Assembly (NCBI RefSeq): GCF_963678865.1
Contig: NZ_OY787459.1
Span: 1,454,501 to 1,518,500 of the forward strand
DNA from: Maridesulfovibrio sp.
Lineage (GTDB): Bacteria > Desulfobacterota > Desulfovibrionia > Desulfovibrionales > Desulfovibrionaceae
Reading direction: 5' to 3'
DNA length: 64,000 bases
Part shown: in pieces, positions 8,676 to 16,362 of the stretch
How the letters are laid out: every line of letters begins with the position of its first letter
Position numbering within the stretch: position 1 is the stretch's first letter
Made by a program: the position numbers and the translations under genes
The notes under the pieces: generated by a model
Database searches by the model: none
The model's input: only the letters and a program-made list of their open reading frames with translations
What the model was told of the DNA's origin: nothing

Positions 8676-9908
8676 CTACTTCTTGTTCAGCTTGAGTTCC
8701 TGAGGGAACACAGGCAGGTAGCGGTAGCAGAGGCTGAGTACCAGAGCACCGTAAGCGCAGATCATCAGGGTGGTGGCCCATTCTGCCCAGTTTGGTGCAT
8801 AGGTTTCCCAGTGATCAAAAGGCATAACCGGGATTGCGATAGTCTGGACAGTGAAGACGTAACGGTTGATGGTCACACCAATGCAGTCCAGAATTGCTGC
8901 TGAGTACAGCAGGCTGGGGTTGTTCCTGATGGAAGGAGTGATCAGCATGATTGCGGGAACGATGCCGCAAAGCACGATCTCAGTCCAGAGCAGCCACTGA
9001 CCGTAAATGTTACCGTGGAACATCTGTTCGAAGGTAAGACCGACGGAAGGCAGGTAACCGACTGCCCATGCCCAGGTATCAATGATCTTGAAGAACATGT
9101 ATACGCAAAGCATGGTACCAGCGATTTTACCCATCAGAGCTTTAACTTTGTAGTCCACCAGCTTCTTACCGGTCATCTTCTCGATGAGGGTGCAAACCAG
9201 CACTGTGAAAACAGGACCGGACCCCACAGCGGAGAGAACGAAGAGGAAGAAAGTCCAGGGCCAGATGAAGAAACCTTCACGGAAGGCGTAAGGACGGCCG
9301 AACATAACACCGTACATACCACCGAGAGAACCCTGGTGGAAAGTAGACAGGAAGGTTCCGATACCTGCGAACAATGCCATATTCACGTGCAGGTGATGGG
9401 CAAAGTGGTGCAGGAAAGGAATCTTGTTCAGCTGCTTCTGCTCCAAAACCAGCGGAATGAATTCTATGATCAGAACTGTGCAGTAACAGGTAATACAGAA
9501 GATAACTTCTGTGAGCATGGAGTGCACGTTAGGGTGCCAGTAACCGAACCATGCGCGGATAGGCTGCCCGATGTCCATGGTCAGAATGAGCATGGCGCCG
9601 GAGTAGCACAGAAATCCGAGAATTACTGCGAGGTTAATAATATTCTTAAGTTGATCAATCTTGAGGATGTACTTGAGGAAACCGGTGAAGAATGCACCGG
9701 CACCAAGAGCGATAACCGCAAGGTCGAAAGTAATCCAGAGGCCGAACCCGAAGTAGTTGTCAAGGCCGGTTACGCCGATACCGTAATAGAAAATCTGTAC
9801 GGCAGCGTAGACGCCCCAGAGCAGGATTGCGGTAGGAAACACCATCCAAAGCAGAAACTTGGGCAGTCCGCAACGTTTTACGCCTTCGGGGAAGAGATTG
9901 CTATCCAT
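8676..9908 (-). CDS. qrcD: Qrc complex membrane subunit QrcD (NrfD/PsrC family)
   Basis: This is a 410-residue membrane protein with about ten predicted helices in the NrfD/PsrC arrangement. It is the quinone-interacting subunit of the Qrc complex, which passes electrons from periplasmic hydrogenases and formate dehydrogenases, via type I cytochrome c3, to menaquinone during sulfate respiration (established for Desulfovibrio). Histidine-rich loops such as FLHHFAHHLHVNMALF are visible. It is the last gene of qrcABCD and begins 14 bases after qrcC. The name rests on the whole operon: a pentaheme-type cytochrome, a molybdopterin-like protein, a ferredoxin-like protein and NrfD in this exact order. 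Confidence 0.93.
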   Translation of the reverse strand: MDSNLFPEGVKRCGLPKFLLWMVFPTAILLWGVYAAVQIFYYGIGVTGLDNYFGFGLWITFDLAVIALGAGAFFTGFLKYILKIDQLKNIINLAVILGFLCYSGAMLILTMDIGQPIRAWFGYWHPNVHSMLTEVIFCITCYCTVLIIEFIPLVLEQKQLNKIPFLHHFAHHLHVNMALFAGIGTFLSTFHQGSLGGMYGVMFGRPYAFREGFFIWPWTFFLFVLSAVGSGPVFTVLVCTLIEKMTGKKLVDYKVKALMGKIAGTMLCVYMFFKIIDTWAWAVGYLPSVGLTFEQMFHGNIYGQWLLWTEIVLCGIVPAIMLITPSIRNNPSLLYSAAILDCIGVTINRYVFTVQTIAIPVMPFDHWETYAPNWAEWATTLMICAYGALVLSLCYRYLPVFPQELKLNKK

Positions 9909-9922
9909 GGTAAACCTCCCTC

Positions 9923-10681
9923 CTAGTGCTTGTCTTCAGCTACGTGGTTATCACTCTGCTCACGAACCCAGTCACGACGGCTGATATAGTAAACCTGAGG
10001 TTCCATTCCGATAGACTCCAGAATGCGGAAAGCATTGGGACTCTTGATCAGTTCATGAACTTTGTGCTCAGGATTCTTGGAATCACCGAAGGAAATTGCG
10101 CCGGTGGGGCAGGCTTCCAGACATGCAGGCTGGTACCAGCCGTCAGGCAGCTTGTTAGGGTCCATACCTTCATTACGGGCACGCTGACGTGCATTGAGCA
10201 ATCTGGAATGGCAGAAGTTACATTTCTCAACAACACCACGCGGACGGGAAGAAGTTGAGGGGGACAGAGCTTTGTCCATGCCTCCGGGCCATACCGGATC
10301 AAGCCAGCCGAAGTAGCGAGCGTGGTAAGGACATGCTGCCATGCAGTACCTGCAACCGATGCAACGGGGGTAAATCTGGCTGACGATTCCGCCTTCTTCG
10401 TCCTTGGTAGTAGCAACTACGGGACAGACGGGAACGCAGGCAGGGTGTCCGCACTGCATACAGGGTCTGGGCAGGTAGGCGACTTCCCTGTTGGGAAATT
10501 CCTTACCGTTATTGAGTTCGTACACAAGCATCCAGGTAAGGGTCTTAAGCTTGTTAGACCCTTCTTCCATGGGAGCTATGTTATTTTCAGCCTGGCAGGA
10601 CACCATACAAGCACCGCAACCGGTACACTTGTCGACATCGACTACCATGGTCCATTTAGTATCAAATTCTATGTGTTGCAT
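9923..10681 (-). CDS. qrcC: Qrc complex iron-sulfur subunit QrcC
   Basis: This is a 252-residue ferredoxin-like electron-transfer subunit of the DmsB/PsrB type. Four cysteine groups are visible: CTGCGACMVSC (residue 19 on), CMQCGHPACVPVCP, CIGCRYCMAACP, and CNFC followed by CLEACP. They should bind several cubane clusters and connect QrcB and QrcA to the membrane subunit. There is no signal peptide, so export would depend on the Tat-signalled QrcB. It lies 23 bases after qrcB and 14 before qrcD, clearly cotranscribed. Confidence 0.93.
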   Translation of the reverse strand: MQHIEFDTKWTMVVDVDKCTGCGACMVSCQAENNIAPMEEGSNKLKTLTWMLVYELNNGKEFPNREVAYLPRPCMQCGHPACVPVCPVVATTKDEEGGIVSQIYPRCIGCRYCMAACPYHARYFGWLDPVWPGGMDKALSPSTSSRPRGVVEKCNFCHSRLLNARQRARNEGMDPNKLPDGWYQPACLEACPTGAISFGDSKNPEHKVHELIKSPNAFRILESIGMEPQVYYISRRDWVREQSDNHVAEDKH

Positions 10682-10704
10682 AACGTGAATCCCCTGACTT
10701 TAAT

Positions 10705-12774
10705 TTAGGCGATGCTCACGAAAGAACTGGTCCACACGGATAAACCGGTGCCGGACTCAGTGCCAACAGTGAGAAGTTTGGAGATGTTTTCGCCCTTACC
10801 GCTGGAGTATGCATCCCATGCGGTGTGACCGAATCCAAGAGGTGCGGCGATAACATCATTCATTACGCCTTCATTAATGTGGATTCTTACAGCGCACTCT
10901 CCGCCCGCTCCGCCAAGCTTGACCTTGGAACCTTCAGACACGCCCAATTTCTTTGCGGTCTTGGAGTTGACCTGAACCACAAGGTCTTTGCCCAGCAGCT
11001 CGAACTTGCTGATAGCAACCACGTTCAATGGCGGGATGGCCACAGTGGGAGTACCGAAGATGAGCTTGGAATAAGGAGCGAGAGCAATTTCTCCGCCCTT
11101 GGGCATAGTGACCGCCTTGGAAAGAACAGAGGCTGCAAACTTGATGGAATCTGATTCAATTGAATCGGAAACATAAGCAGCACCTTCAACAAGGGAATCC
11201 CAGTCAGCGCCTGCTTTTTCGGCCTTGGCCTGATAAACTGCGTCTGCTGATTCATATCCAAGGTCGATACCCAGTCCGGAAGCCACGCCGAGAATAACAT
11301 CTACAGTGGGCTTGCTGTTGTAGAGAGGCTCTGCAACAGGAGCACTGGCTGCGAGCATTGCAGCACCGACGCCATAAGGAGTCTGTGCATCTTCAAAACG
11401 CTCATAGCTGGTGGGGTTGGGCATAATCAGGTCAGCTTTGGAAGCTGTCTCATCCATATAAGTACTGAAGCTTACAAGGAAGCCCGCTTTTTCAAAAGCA
11501 GGAGCCAGAGCTGTGTTCTGAGGCAGGGCGTAAACCGGGTTGGCTTCATAAGCCATCATGACTTCGGGAGCTGCGACTTTATCTGCAGCGATACCTGCAA
11601 GATAAGCAACAAAATCCTTGACAGCCAGTTCGGAACGTCCTTCTGCCGCATCAATAGCTTTGGGCAGTTCAGGGAGAATCTTCATACCACCGTCTTTATT
11701 GACGCTTCCGGCCAGCATATTAACTGCGGCAGCGGCAATAACATCAGCTGCGCCTGCGCCCTGAGCGAACTCGGAACCGGCAACAACAACAGGAGCTGAA
11801 GACTTCATGATACGCTTGGCAAGTGCTGCCATTTCCACTCCTGCTACGCCGGTTGCTTTCTCCACTTTGTCGGGAGAGAATCTGGACATAACCAGAGTCT
11901 TGAAATCGGCGAAATCGGAAGCGGAAGCGGAAGCTCCGGCCTTAAGCATGTGGTAAGCAAGACCGAGACAGAAAATGGCGCCAGTGCCGGGGGCTACCGG
12001 AATCCATTTATCTGCAGCGGCTGCAGTGTTGTTCTGGAAAGAACCGGCATAGACATAAGTAGTTTTGATATCTTCACCGGTGGGGCGGCTTTCAGCGTAA
12101 ACACGCTGGTTTCTCACAACCGAACCCCAGGAATCCATGGCATCGGCACCGACAAAAAGGACGAAATCGGAATTGTCCAGATCATAACCGATCTGACCTT
12201 TTCCGCCCATGCTGGCAAGAGCCACGGCAGCACCCTGCTCTTCACAGGGCATCAGGTAACAGTCCGCGCCCATTTCAGAGGCGAACCCGGACAGAACCTC
12301 AGTTGCAGTACCAGTAGCATCACCGGAAACAACAGCGAGTTTGCCTTTCTGTCCCTTAACAGCAGCGAGTTTCTCAGAGAGAAGCTTCTCAGCATCTTCC
12401 CAAGAAATTGACTCGTATTTGCCTTCCGCAATCTTTTTCATAGGACCATTGATGCGGGAAGGGCTGTACATGAGCTGGGGACCGCTGGCGCTGACAGGAT
12501 CAACACCGCCCTTGCTCATTTCGTTTTCTGCATTACCTCTGGTAAGGTAAGGGCTTCCGCCTACTGATTTAACAATCTCCGCACAGGGGCTCGCGCCGAA
12601 TTTGGCGACGGAAGCCTGCTCTGTGAGTGCACCGTATTTCAGCCTGGGAATCCAGGGCCAGTTCTGCGACCAGATAGAAGCGTCATCCAGAGTTTTCCAA
12701 ATTACAGGGGTGAAGAGTGAACCAACTACACCACCTGTTACCAATTGAATAAAAGTTCTGCGATCAATACCCAT
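10705..12774 (-). CDS. qrcB: Qrc complex molybdopterin-oxidoreductase-like subunit QrcB
   Basis: This is a 689-residue member of the molybdopterin oxidoreductase family. A twin-arginine signal is clear at the N terminus (DRRTFIQLVTGG), so it is exported folded to the periplasm. The usual N-terminal CxxCxxxC cluster motif of active family members is absent; only an isolated SPCAEIV cysteine sits in that region. This fits a structural rather than catalytic role, as described for Desulfovibrio Qrc, in which no molybdenum was reported. The C-terminal domain (about 580-689) has the family's molydopterin-dinucleotide-binding barrel. It sits between qrcA and qrcC, with 13- and 23-base gaps. Confidence 0.92.
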   Translation of the reverse strand: MGIDRRTFIQLVTGGVVGSLFTPVIWKTLDDASIWSQNWPWIPRLKYGALTEQASVAKFGASPCAEIVKSVGGSPYLTRGNAENEMSKGGVDPVSASGPQLMYSPSRINGPMKKIAEGKYESISWEDAEKLLSEKLAAVKGQKGKLAVVSGDATGTATEVLSGFASEMGADCYLMPCEEQGAAVALASMGGKGQIGYDLDNSDFVLFVGADAMDSWGSVVRNQRVYAESRPTGEDIKTTYVYAGSFQNNTAAAADKWIPVAPGTGAIFCLGLAYHMLKAGASASASDFADFKTLVMSRFSPDKVEKATGVAGVEMAALAKRIMKSSAPVVVAGSEFAQGAGAADVIAAAAVNMLAGSVNKDGGMKILPELPKAIDAAEGRSELAVKDFVAYLAGIAADKVAAPEVMMAYEANPVYALPQNTALAPAFEKAGFLVSFSTYMDETASKADLIMPNPTSYERFEDAQTPYGVGAAMLAASAPVAEPLYNSKPTVDVILGVASGLGIDLGYESADAVYQAKAEKAGADWDSLVEGAAYVSDSIESDSIKFAASVLSKAVTMPKGGEIALAPYSKLIFGTPTVAIPPLNVVAISKFELLGKDLVVQVNSKTAKKLGVSEGSKVKLGGAGGECAVRIHINEGVMNDVIAAPLGFGHTAWDAYSSGKGENISKLLTVGTESGTGLSVWTSSFVSIA

Positions 12775-12787
12775 TGCAGTCCCTCAC

Positions 12788-13339
12788 TTACTTATGGCAG
12801 ACGTAACATGCGTTGCTGGTACCAACTTCCGCATGACAGCGTTCACACTGCCACATCTTCATGGTCTGCTTGCTGTAACCGCTGATTCTGTTTTCGTAAT
12901 ACGTCGGCAGCGTGTCGCTATTGCCTACGTCGGGATGGCAATCCGTACACTCGAAGCCTTGGTGTGCCATGTGCGAAAAGTAAACGTTATCAGGCTGATA
13001 CTGATACACCAGCCAGGGTACTTCCACACCCTTCTGCAGATACTCGGTCACGTAGACTTCTTCAGCTTCGGATTCACCGAGAACGTCTTCATGACACTCA
13101 GCACACTTCTCATTGGAAGGCAGACCGGCAAAGGAGCCGTCTTCCAAAAACATGTGACATGACTCACAGTCCATACCTTCGCCTTCAACATGAACCTTGT
13201 GACTGAAATTGATCGGCTGAGTCTTCTGGCTATAAATAACCTGCGGGAAAACCCACCAACCGACGATCAGGCTCGCAAGGACACCGATGAAGAAAGGAAG
13301 AACTCCTCCACACTGCTTCGATGTTCTTTTCTCCTCCAT
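12788..13339 (-). CDS. qrcA: Qrc complex multiheme cytochrome c subunit QrcA
   Basis: This is a 183-residue membrane-anchored cytochrome of the class III/NrfH-like type: an uncleaved helix at residues 12-34, then a periplasmic domain. I count five CXXCH heme motifs (residues 58, 79, 131, 165 and 178). The Desulfovibrio vulgaris protein is described as hexaheme, so a sixth heme would need a non-canonical site or is missing here. Family role: receives electrons from type I cytochrome c3. It is the first gene of the operon. A TTGACA lies about 85 bases upstream, but no well-spaced -10 follows it. Confidence 0.92.
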   Translation of the reverse strand: MEEKRTSKQCGGVLPFFIGVLASLIVGWWVFPQVIYSQKTQPINFSHKVHVEGEGMDCESCHMFLEDGSFAGLPSNEKCAECHEDVLGESEAEEVYVTEYLQKGVEVPWLVYQYQPDNVYFSHMAHQGFECTDCHPDVGNSDTLPTYYENRISGYSKQTMKMWQCERCHAEVGTSNACYVCHK

Positions 13340-13531
13340 AACCTCGCCCCACTACTCCTTAAGTTTTGTGAAACATAAACAACCAATTAACGCCACTTCT
13401 TCTAAAATAGAGAATCTTTCTATGTCAAGAGAATATGAAACTTTTCACAAACTCAACAAAAGAAAAAAACTCACTATTTTCCAACAAAGGGGTGCGGAAA
13501 AGTGGTTTTAAAACACCTTCCGATTCTCAGA

Positions 13532-14083
13532 TTAAAATTCAAATAACGAATCAAACTGAGCTAGAAAAGGAAGCTCACGGTCTTTATCCGAAAGTACCGG
13601 ATTTTCAGTACTCCAGTCGATATCAAGCTCCGGATCATCCCACCGTATACCGGCCTCGCAACCGGGGGTGTATCCGTAATCGACCTTGTACATAAACTCG
13701 CTTTCCTCAGTCAGGGTTTCATAACCGTGTGCAAATCCCTTAGGGATAAACAGCCTGAGAAAGTTATCCGCCGATAGTTCAATTTTGAACGTTCTCCGGT
13801 ATGTCGGTGACCCTTTTCGCAGGTCCACAACCACATCGTTGACCGCTCCCCTCGTTACCCAGACAAGCTTTGACTGAGCATGAGGGGGAGTCTGCAAATG
13901 AAGACCGCGAATGACTCCAAGACCTGATGAATATGCATGGTTGTCTTGAACAAAATCAGTAGGCAACCCGTTTTCAGCAAAAACCTTTTTATTAAAGCTT
14001 TCCAGAAAAAAGCCCCGCCTGTCCCTGAAAACCTTGGGCTCTATAACCACAAGTCCAGGAAATTCCGTTTCAATCAACTTCAC
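13532..14083 (-). CDS. rfbC: dTDP-4-dehydrorhamnose 3,5-epimerase
   Basis: The GTG at 14083 is chosen because GGAGG stands six bases before it; the frame runs on to 14119. The product has 183 residues, the usual length. Family blocks are clear: FRDRRGFFLESFN, QDNHAYSSGLGVIRGLHLQ with the catalytic histidine, VVVDLRKGSPT, IPKGFAHGYETL, and the C-terminal WDDPELDIDW. It performs the double epimerisation in dTDP-L-rhamnose synthesis for surface polysaccharide. rfbA, rfbB and rfbD are not adjacent, so the pathway is split over the genome. Two glycosyltransferase-type genes lie within 6 kb. Confidence 0.93.
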   Translation of the reverse strand: MKLIETEFPGLVVIEPKVFRDRRGFFLESFNKKVFAENGLPTDFVQDNHAYSSGLGVIRGLHLQTPPHAQSKLVWVTRGAVNDVVVDLRKGSPTYRRTFKIELSADNFLRLFIPKGFAHGYETLTEESEFMYKVDYGYTPGCEAGIRWDDPELDIDWSTENPVLSDKDRELPFLAQFDSLFEF

Positions 14084-14325
14084 GCATATCCTCCAAGCAT
14101 GAACACAGGTTACTGACACAAAAAACCGTTCCCCAAAATTAACCGAGAATTACCTGAGATCATGAAATGACACAACCTCATTTTTCACTTGATTGTCATA
14201 TTTTTTATTATTTTCAGGTAGCTTCATGATATTCACTTTTCCTTTGGGGTCTGCTAGGCTTCACATGTATTTTTTTAGATTAGTTCTAATGCGAAGCACG
14301 CTTTTTTCTCAAACTTCAATAATTA

Positions 14326-14898
14326 ATGGATTTAAGTATGCAAACAGCAGGTATGGCACTTAATGCACTGGATATAATTCTGATCGTAATCGCCGGAGCC
14401 CTTATATTCAGGGGATTGTTGCGGGGAATAGTCAGGGAGGCTATTTCTGTTTTTTCCTTAATTTTAGGTTTTTATCTGGCGGCAAAATACCACTATAAAC
14501 TTGCCCCCTATTTCGAAACCTTTTTTGACGGCCCCGGAACAGTCAAGGCTTTCAGCTACCTTTCAATTATAGTAGCCACCATGTTTTTGGCTTTTCTTGT
14601 CGGCGTTACCATAAAAAAGATACTTACCGTTACCATGCTCAGCTGGGCGGATCAGGTACTCGGAGGCATACTGGGTTTTGTTGAAGCCATCATTATCGGC
14701 GGCATCATAATCGTAGTTTTGAACAGCTTCACTCCCAACTCTGAATTTTTGACTAACTCCAAGCTGGCCCCCAGAGTGATGTCCACCGCGAGCTTTTTCA
14801 TCAGCTTTGCCCCGGAGAACGTACTCGATTCATTAGACATAAAGTCAATGTTTCCTGACCATTCCGAACTTACCAACCCTATAAGCGATACAATGTAA
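14326..14898 (+). CDS. cvpA: CvpA-family membrane protein
   Basis: This is a 190-residue protein with four hydrophobic segments and the CvpA opening ALDIILIVIAGALIFRGLLRGIVREA. Family members are linked to colicin V production in E. coli and to envelope maintenance; the molecular function is not settled. The start is uncertain: none of the in-frame ATGs at 14326, 14338 or 14353 has a good Shine-Dalgarno. The stop is two bases before the mazG ATG, so the two are cotranscribed and probably coupled. Confidence 0.8.
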   Translation: MDLSMQTAGMALNALDIILIVIAGALIFRGLLRGIVREAISVFSLILGFYLAAKYHYKLAPYFETFFDGPGTVKAFSYLSIIVATMFLAFLVGVTIKKILTVTMLSWADQVLGGILGFVEAIIIGGIIIVVLNSFTPNSEFLTNSKLAPRVMSTASFFISFAPENVLDSLDIKSMFPDHSELTNPISDTM

Positions 14899-14900
14899 AA

Positions 14901-15668
14901 ATGAGCACAAAATCTGTTGAAAAACTTAAAGATGTAATTTCCTCCCTGACCGCACCGGACGGCTGCCCATGGGACAAAGAACAAACCCCAAAAACACTCT
15001 GCGACTCAGTAATTGAGGAAGCCTTTGAGCTGGTTGACGCCATTCGCGCCGATGACAGGCAGGAAGTAATGGAAGAACTGGGCGATGTCATGTTTCTCCT
15101 GCTTTTCATCGCTCAGCGTTATGAAGAAGAAGGAGCCTTTACTTTTGCCGATGCAGTAGACTCCAGCGCAGCAAAAATGATCCGCCGCCATCCTCATGTC
15201 TTTGCGGATACCAAGGTTGAGGATCAGGAAGAACTTTTGCGTAACTGGGAAAAAATCAAACGCAGCGAAAAGAAGGGAGACAAGAAAATTTTCGATTCCC
15301 TGCCCAAAGGCTTGCCGCCCATGCTCAAGGCCTACCGCATCAACTCCAAAGCTGCACGCAGCGGCTTCACTTATGAATCTGACGAACAATGCCTCGGTCA
15401 GCTCAACAGCGAATGGAAAGAATGGAACAGCGCACTTGAATCTGGCGACAAAGAAGCCATTAACGAAGAATTCGGCGACTACCTGTTCACTCTTATCGAA
15501 CTGGGGCGCAGAAACGGCATCAAAGCCAATTCCGCTCTGGACATAACCAACAACAAGTTCCTTAAAAGATTTGCCCAAATGGAAGATCTTGCCAAAGCTC
15601 AAGGAAAAGACTTTTCCGAGATGAGCCTCATTGAACAGAATGAACTCTGGGAGCAGGTCAAAAAATAG
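14901..15668 (+). CDS. mazG: Nucleoside triphosphate pyrophosphohydrolase MazG
   Basis: This is a 255-residue protein with two MazG folds, as in the E. coli enzyme (about 263). The N-terminal repeat has GCPWDKEQTPKTL, EEAFELVDAI and EELGDVMFLLLF, and the C-terminal repeat has EEFGDYLFTLIELGRR. The acidic EExxE/D ligands for magnesium are present in both. Role: hydrolyses NTPs, including non-canonical ones, to NMP and pyrophosphate (house-cleaning), and affects the starvation response in E. coli. It is followed by a good terminator. Confidence 0.95.
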   Translation: MSTKSVEKLKDVISSLTAPDGCPWDKEQTPKTLCDSVIEEAFELVDAIRADDRQEVMEELGDVMFLLLFIAQRYEEEGAFTFADAVDSSAAKMIRRHPHVFADTKVEDQEELLRNWEKIKRSEKKGDKKIFDSLPKGLPPMLKAYRINSKAARSGFTYESDEQCLGQLNSEWKEWNSALESGDKEAINEEFGDYLFTLIELGRRNGIKANSALDITNNKFLKRFAQMEDLAKAQGKDFSEMSLIEQNELWEQVKK

Positions 15669-15695
15669 TCCTCTTCCCGCAAAAAAAGGCACCAC

Positions 15696-15740
15696 ATCCC
15701 CGTCTTATAGATTAAGGCGGGGATTTTTTTATTTTTTTAT
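15696..15740 (+). terminator. Intrinsic terminator of cvpA-mazG
   Basis: A 12-bp stem (ATCCCCGTCTTA with TAAGGCGGGGAT, one G-U pair) is followed by a long T tract. Confidence 0.92.
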
Positions 15741-15791
15741 CAACTATTGTCAGCAGTTGATTAACAAGACTTAATTTTTCTTATTTTACCC

Positions 15792-15818
15792 TAAAGTATT
15801 TCAGCTTTAGTCCGATTA
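15792..15818 (+). promoter_or_regulatory. Sigma-28 (FliA)-type promoter
   Basis: TAAAGTAT, eleven bases, then TCCGATTA. This matches the enteric sigma-28 consensus TAAAGTTT-N11-GCCGATAA at 13 of 16 positions with exact spacing. It lies about 40 bases upstream of a small gene with a strong Shine-Dalgarno. Confidence 0.75.
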
Positions 15819-15859
15819 AACTGATAGGCGCGTATATTGCCCTTTTTCGGGAGGGGTTT

Positions 15860-16069
15860 ATGGACGTAACAGGAATCAGCTCAACAATGGATACCGCACC
15901 TGCGGTAAGTGACAAGCAACTCTTCGGGGCTCAGGTTGTTACCAAAACGCTCGACTACATGAACTCCGATCAGTTCAGTTCTTCAACCAGCAGCGATTAT
16001 GATTTCCAAAAAAGCGTTCTCAGTGCCGCATATTCCGGCGTTGGGACAATAGCTAACACTATAGCCTAA
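15860..16069 (+). CDS. Small conserved-type protein under flagellar (sigma-28-like) control
   Basis: This is a 69-residue protein with GGGAGG six bases before the ATG. It has no signal peptide, no membrane segment and no cysteine. It is rich in Ser, Thr, Asp and Ala, with a central low-complexity serine stretch and a C-terminal alanine-rich part, resembling short flagellum-associated proteins (a YjfB-like motility protein is one possibility, not shown). It is flanked by a sigma-28-type promoter and its own terminator, so it is a one-gene transcript. The promoter suggests expression in the late flagellar class, although no other flagellar gene is within 30 kb. Confidence 0.65.
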   Translation: MDVTGISSTMDTAPAVSDKQLFGAQVVTKTLDYMNSDQFSSSTSSDYDFQKSVLSAAYSGVGTIANTIA

Positions 16070-16095
16070 AAGGGCAGTCCGTGCGCCTGAATCGT

Positions 16096-16125
16096 AAAAC
16101 CCGGCCATTACAGCCGGGTTTTATA
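16096..16125 (+). terminator. Intrinsic terminator of the 69-residue gene
   Basis: A perfect 10-bp stem (AAAACCCGGC with GCCGGGTTTT) and a 7-base loop. Confidence 0.85.
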
Positions 16126-16362
16126 TTAGTATCTATGACGAAGAGACTCATTCCAAGGCAAGTCCGCCCTCCTGCCCTACTTCCCCATCATCAGGCAGCC
16201 ACATTTGGCTCTTCCCTTTAAGCTGACCATAAGCACTCATGGCTTAGACATCACAACTCTGGATAGACCGGAATAAAATTTGCTAGAGTTAGGACATTCT
16301 GACATCGGTTTGACATAAAGGCGATTACTAGACTTTATGAAAAACGCAAAAAGGAAAGTCTC

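Noticed and set aside
9015..9926. A 303-codon plus-strand ORF antisense to qrcD.
   Set aside because: It is the mirror of the qrcD coding frame, with no ribosome site and unnatural composition.
13404..13428. TTGACA with TATTTT upstream of qrcA as a sigma-70 promoter.
   Set aside because: The spacing is only 13 bases; no better -10 at 16-18.
14159..14230. Inverted pair ATCATGAA / TTCATGAT between rfbC and cvpA as an operator.
   Set aside because: The arms are 56 bases apart and only 8 bp; chance is likely in AT-rich DNA.
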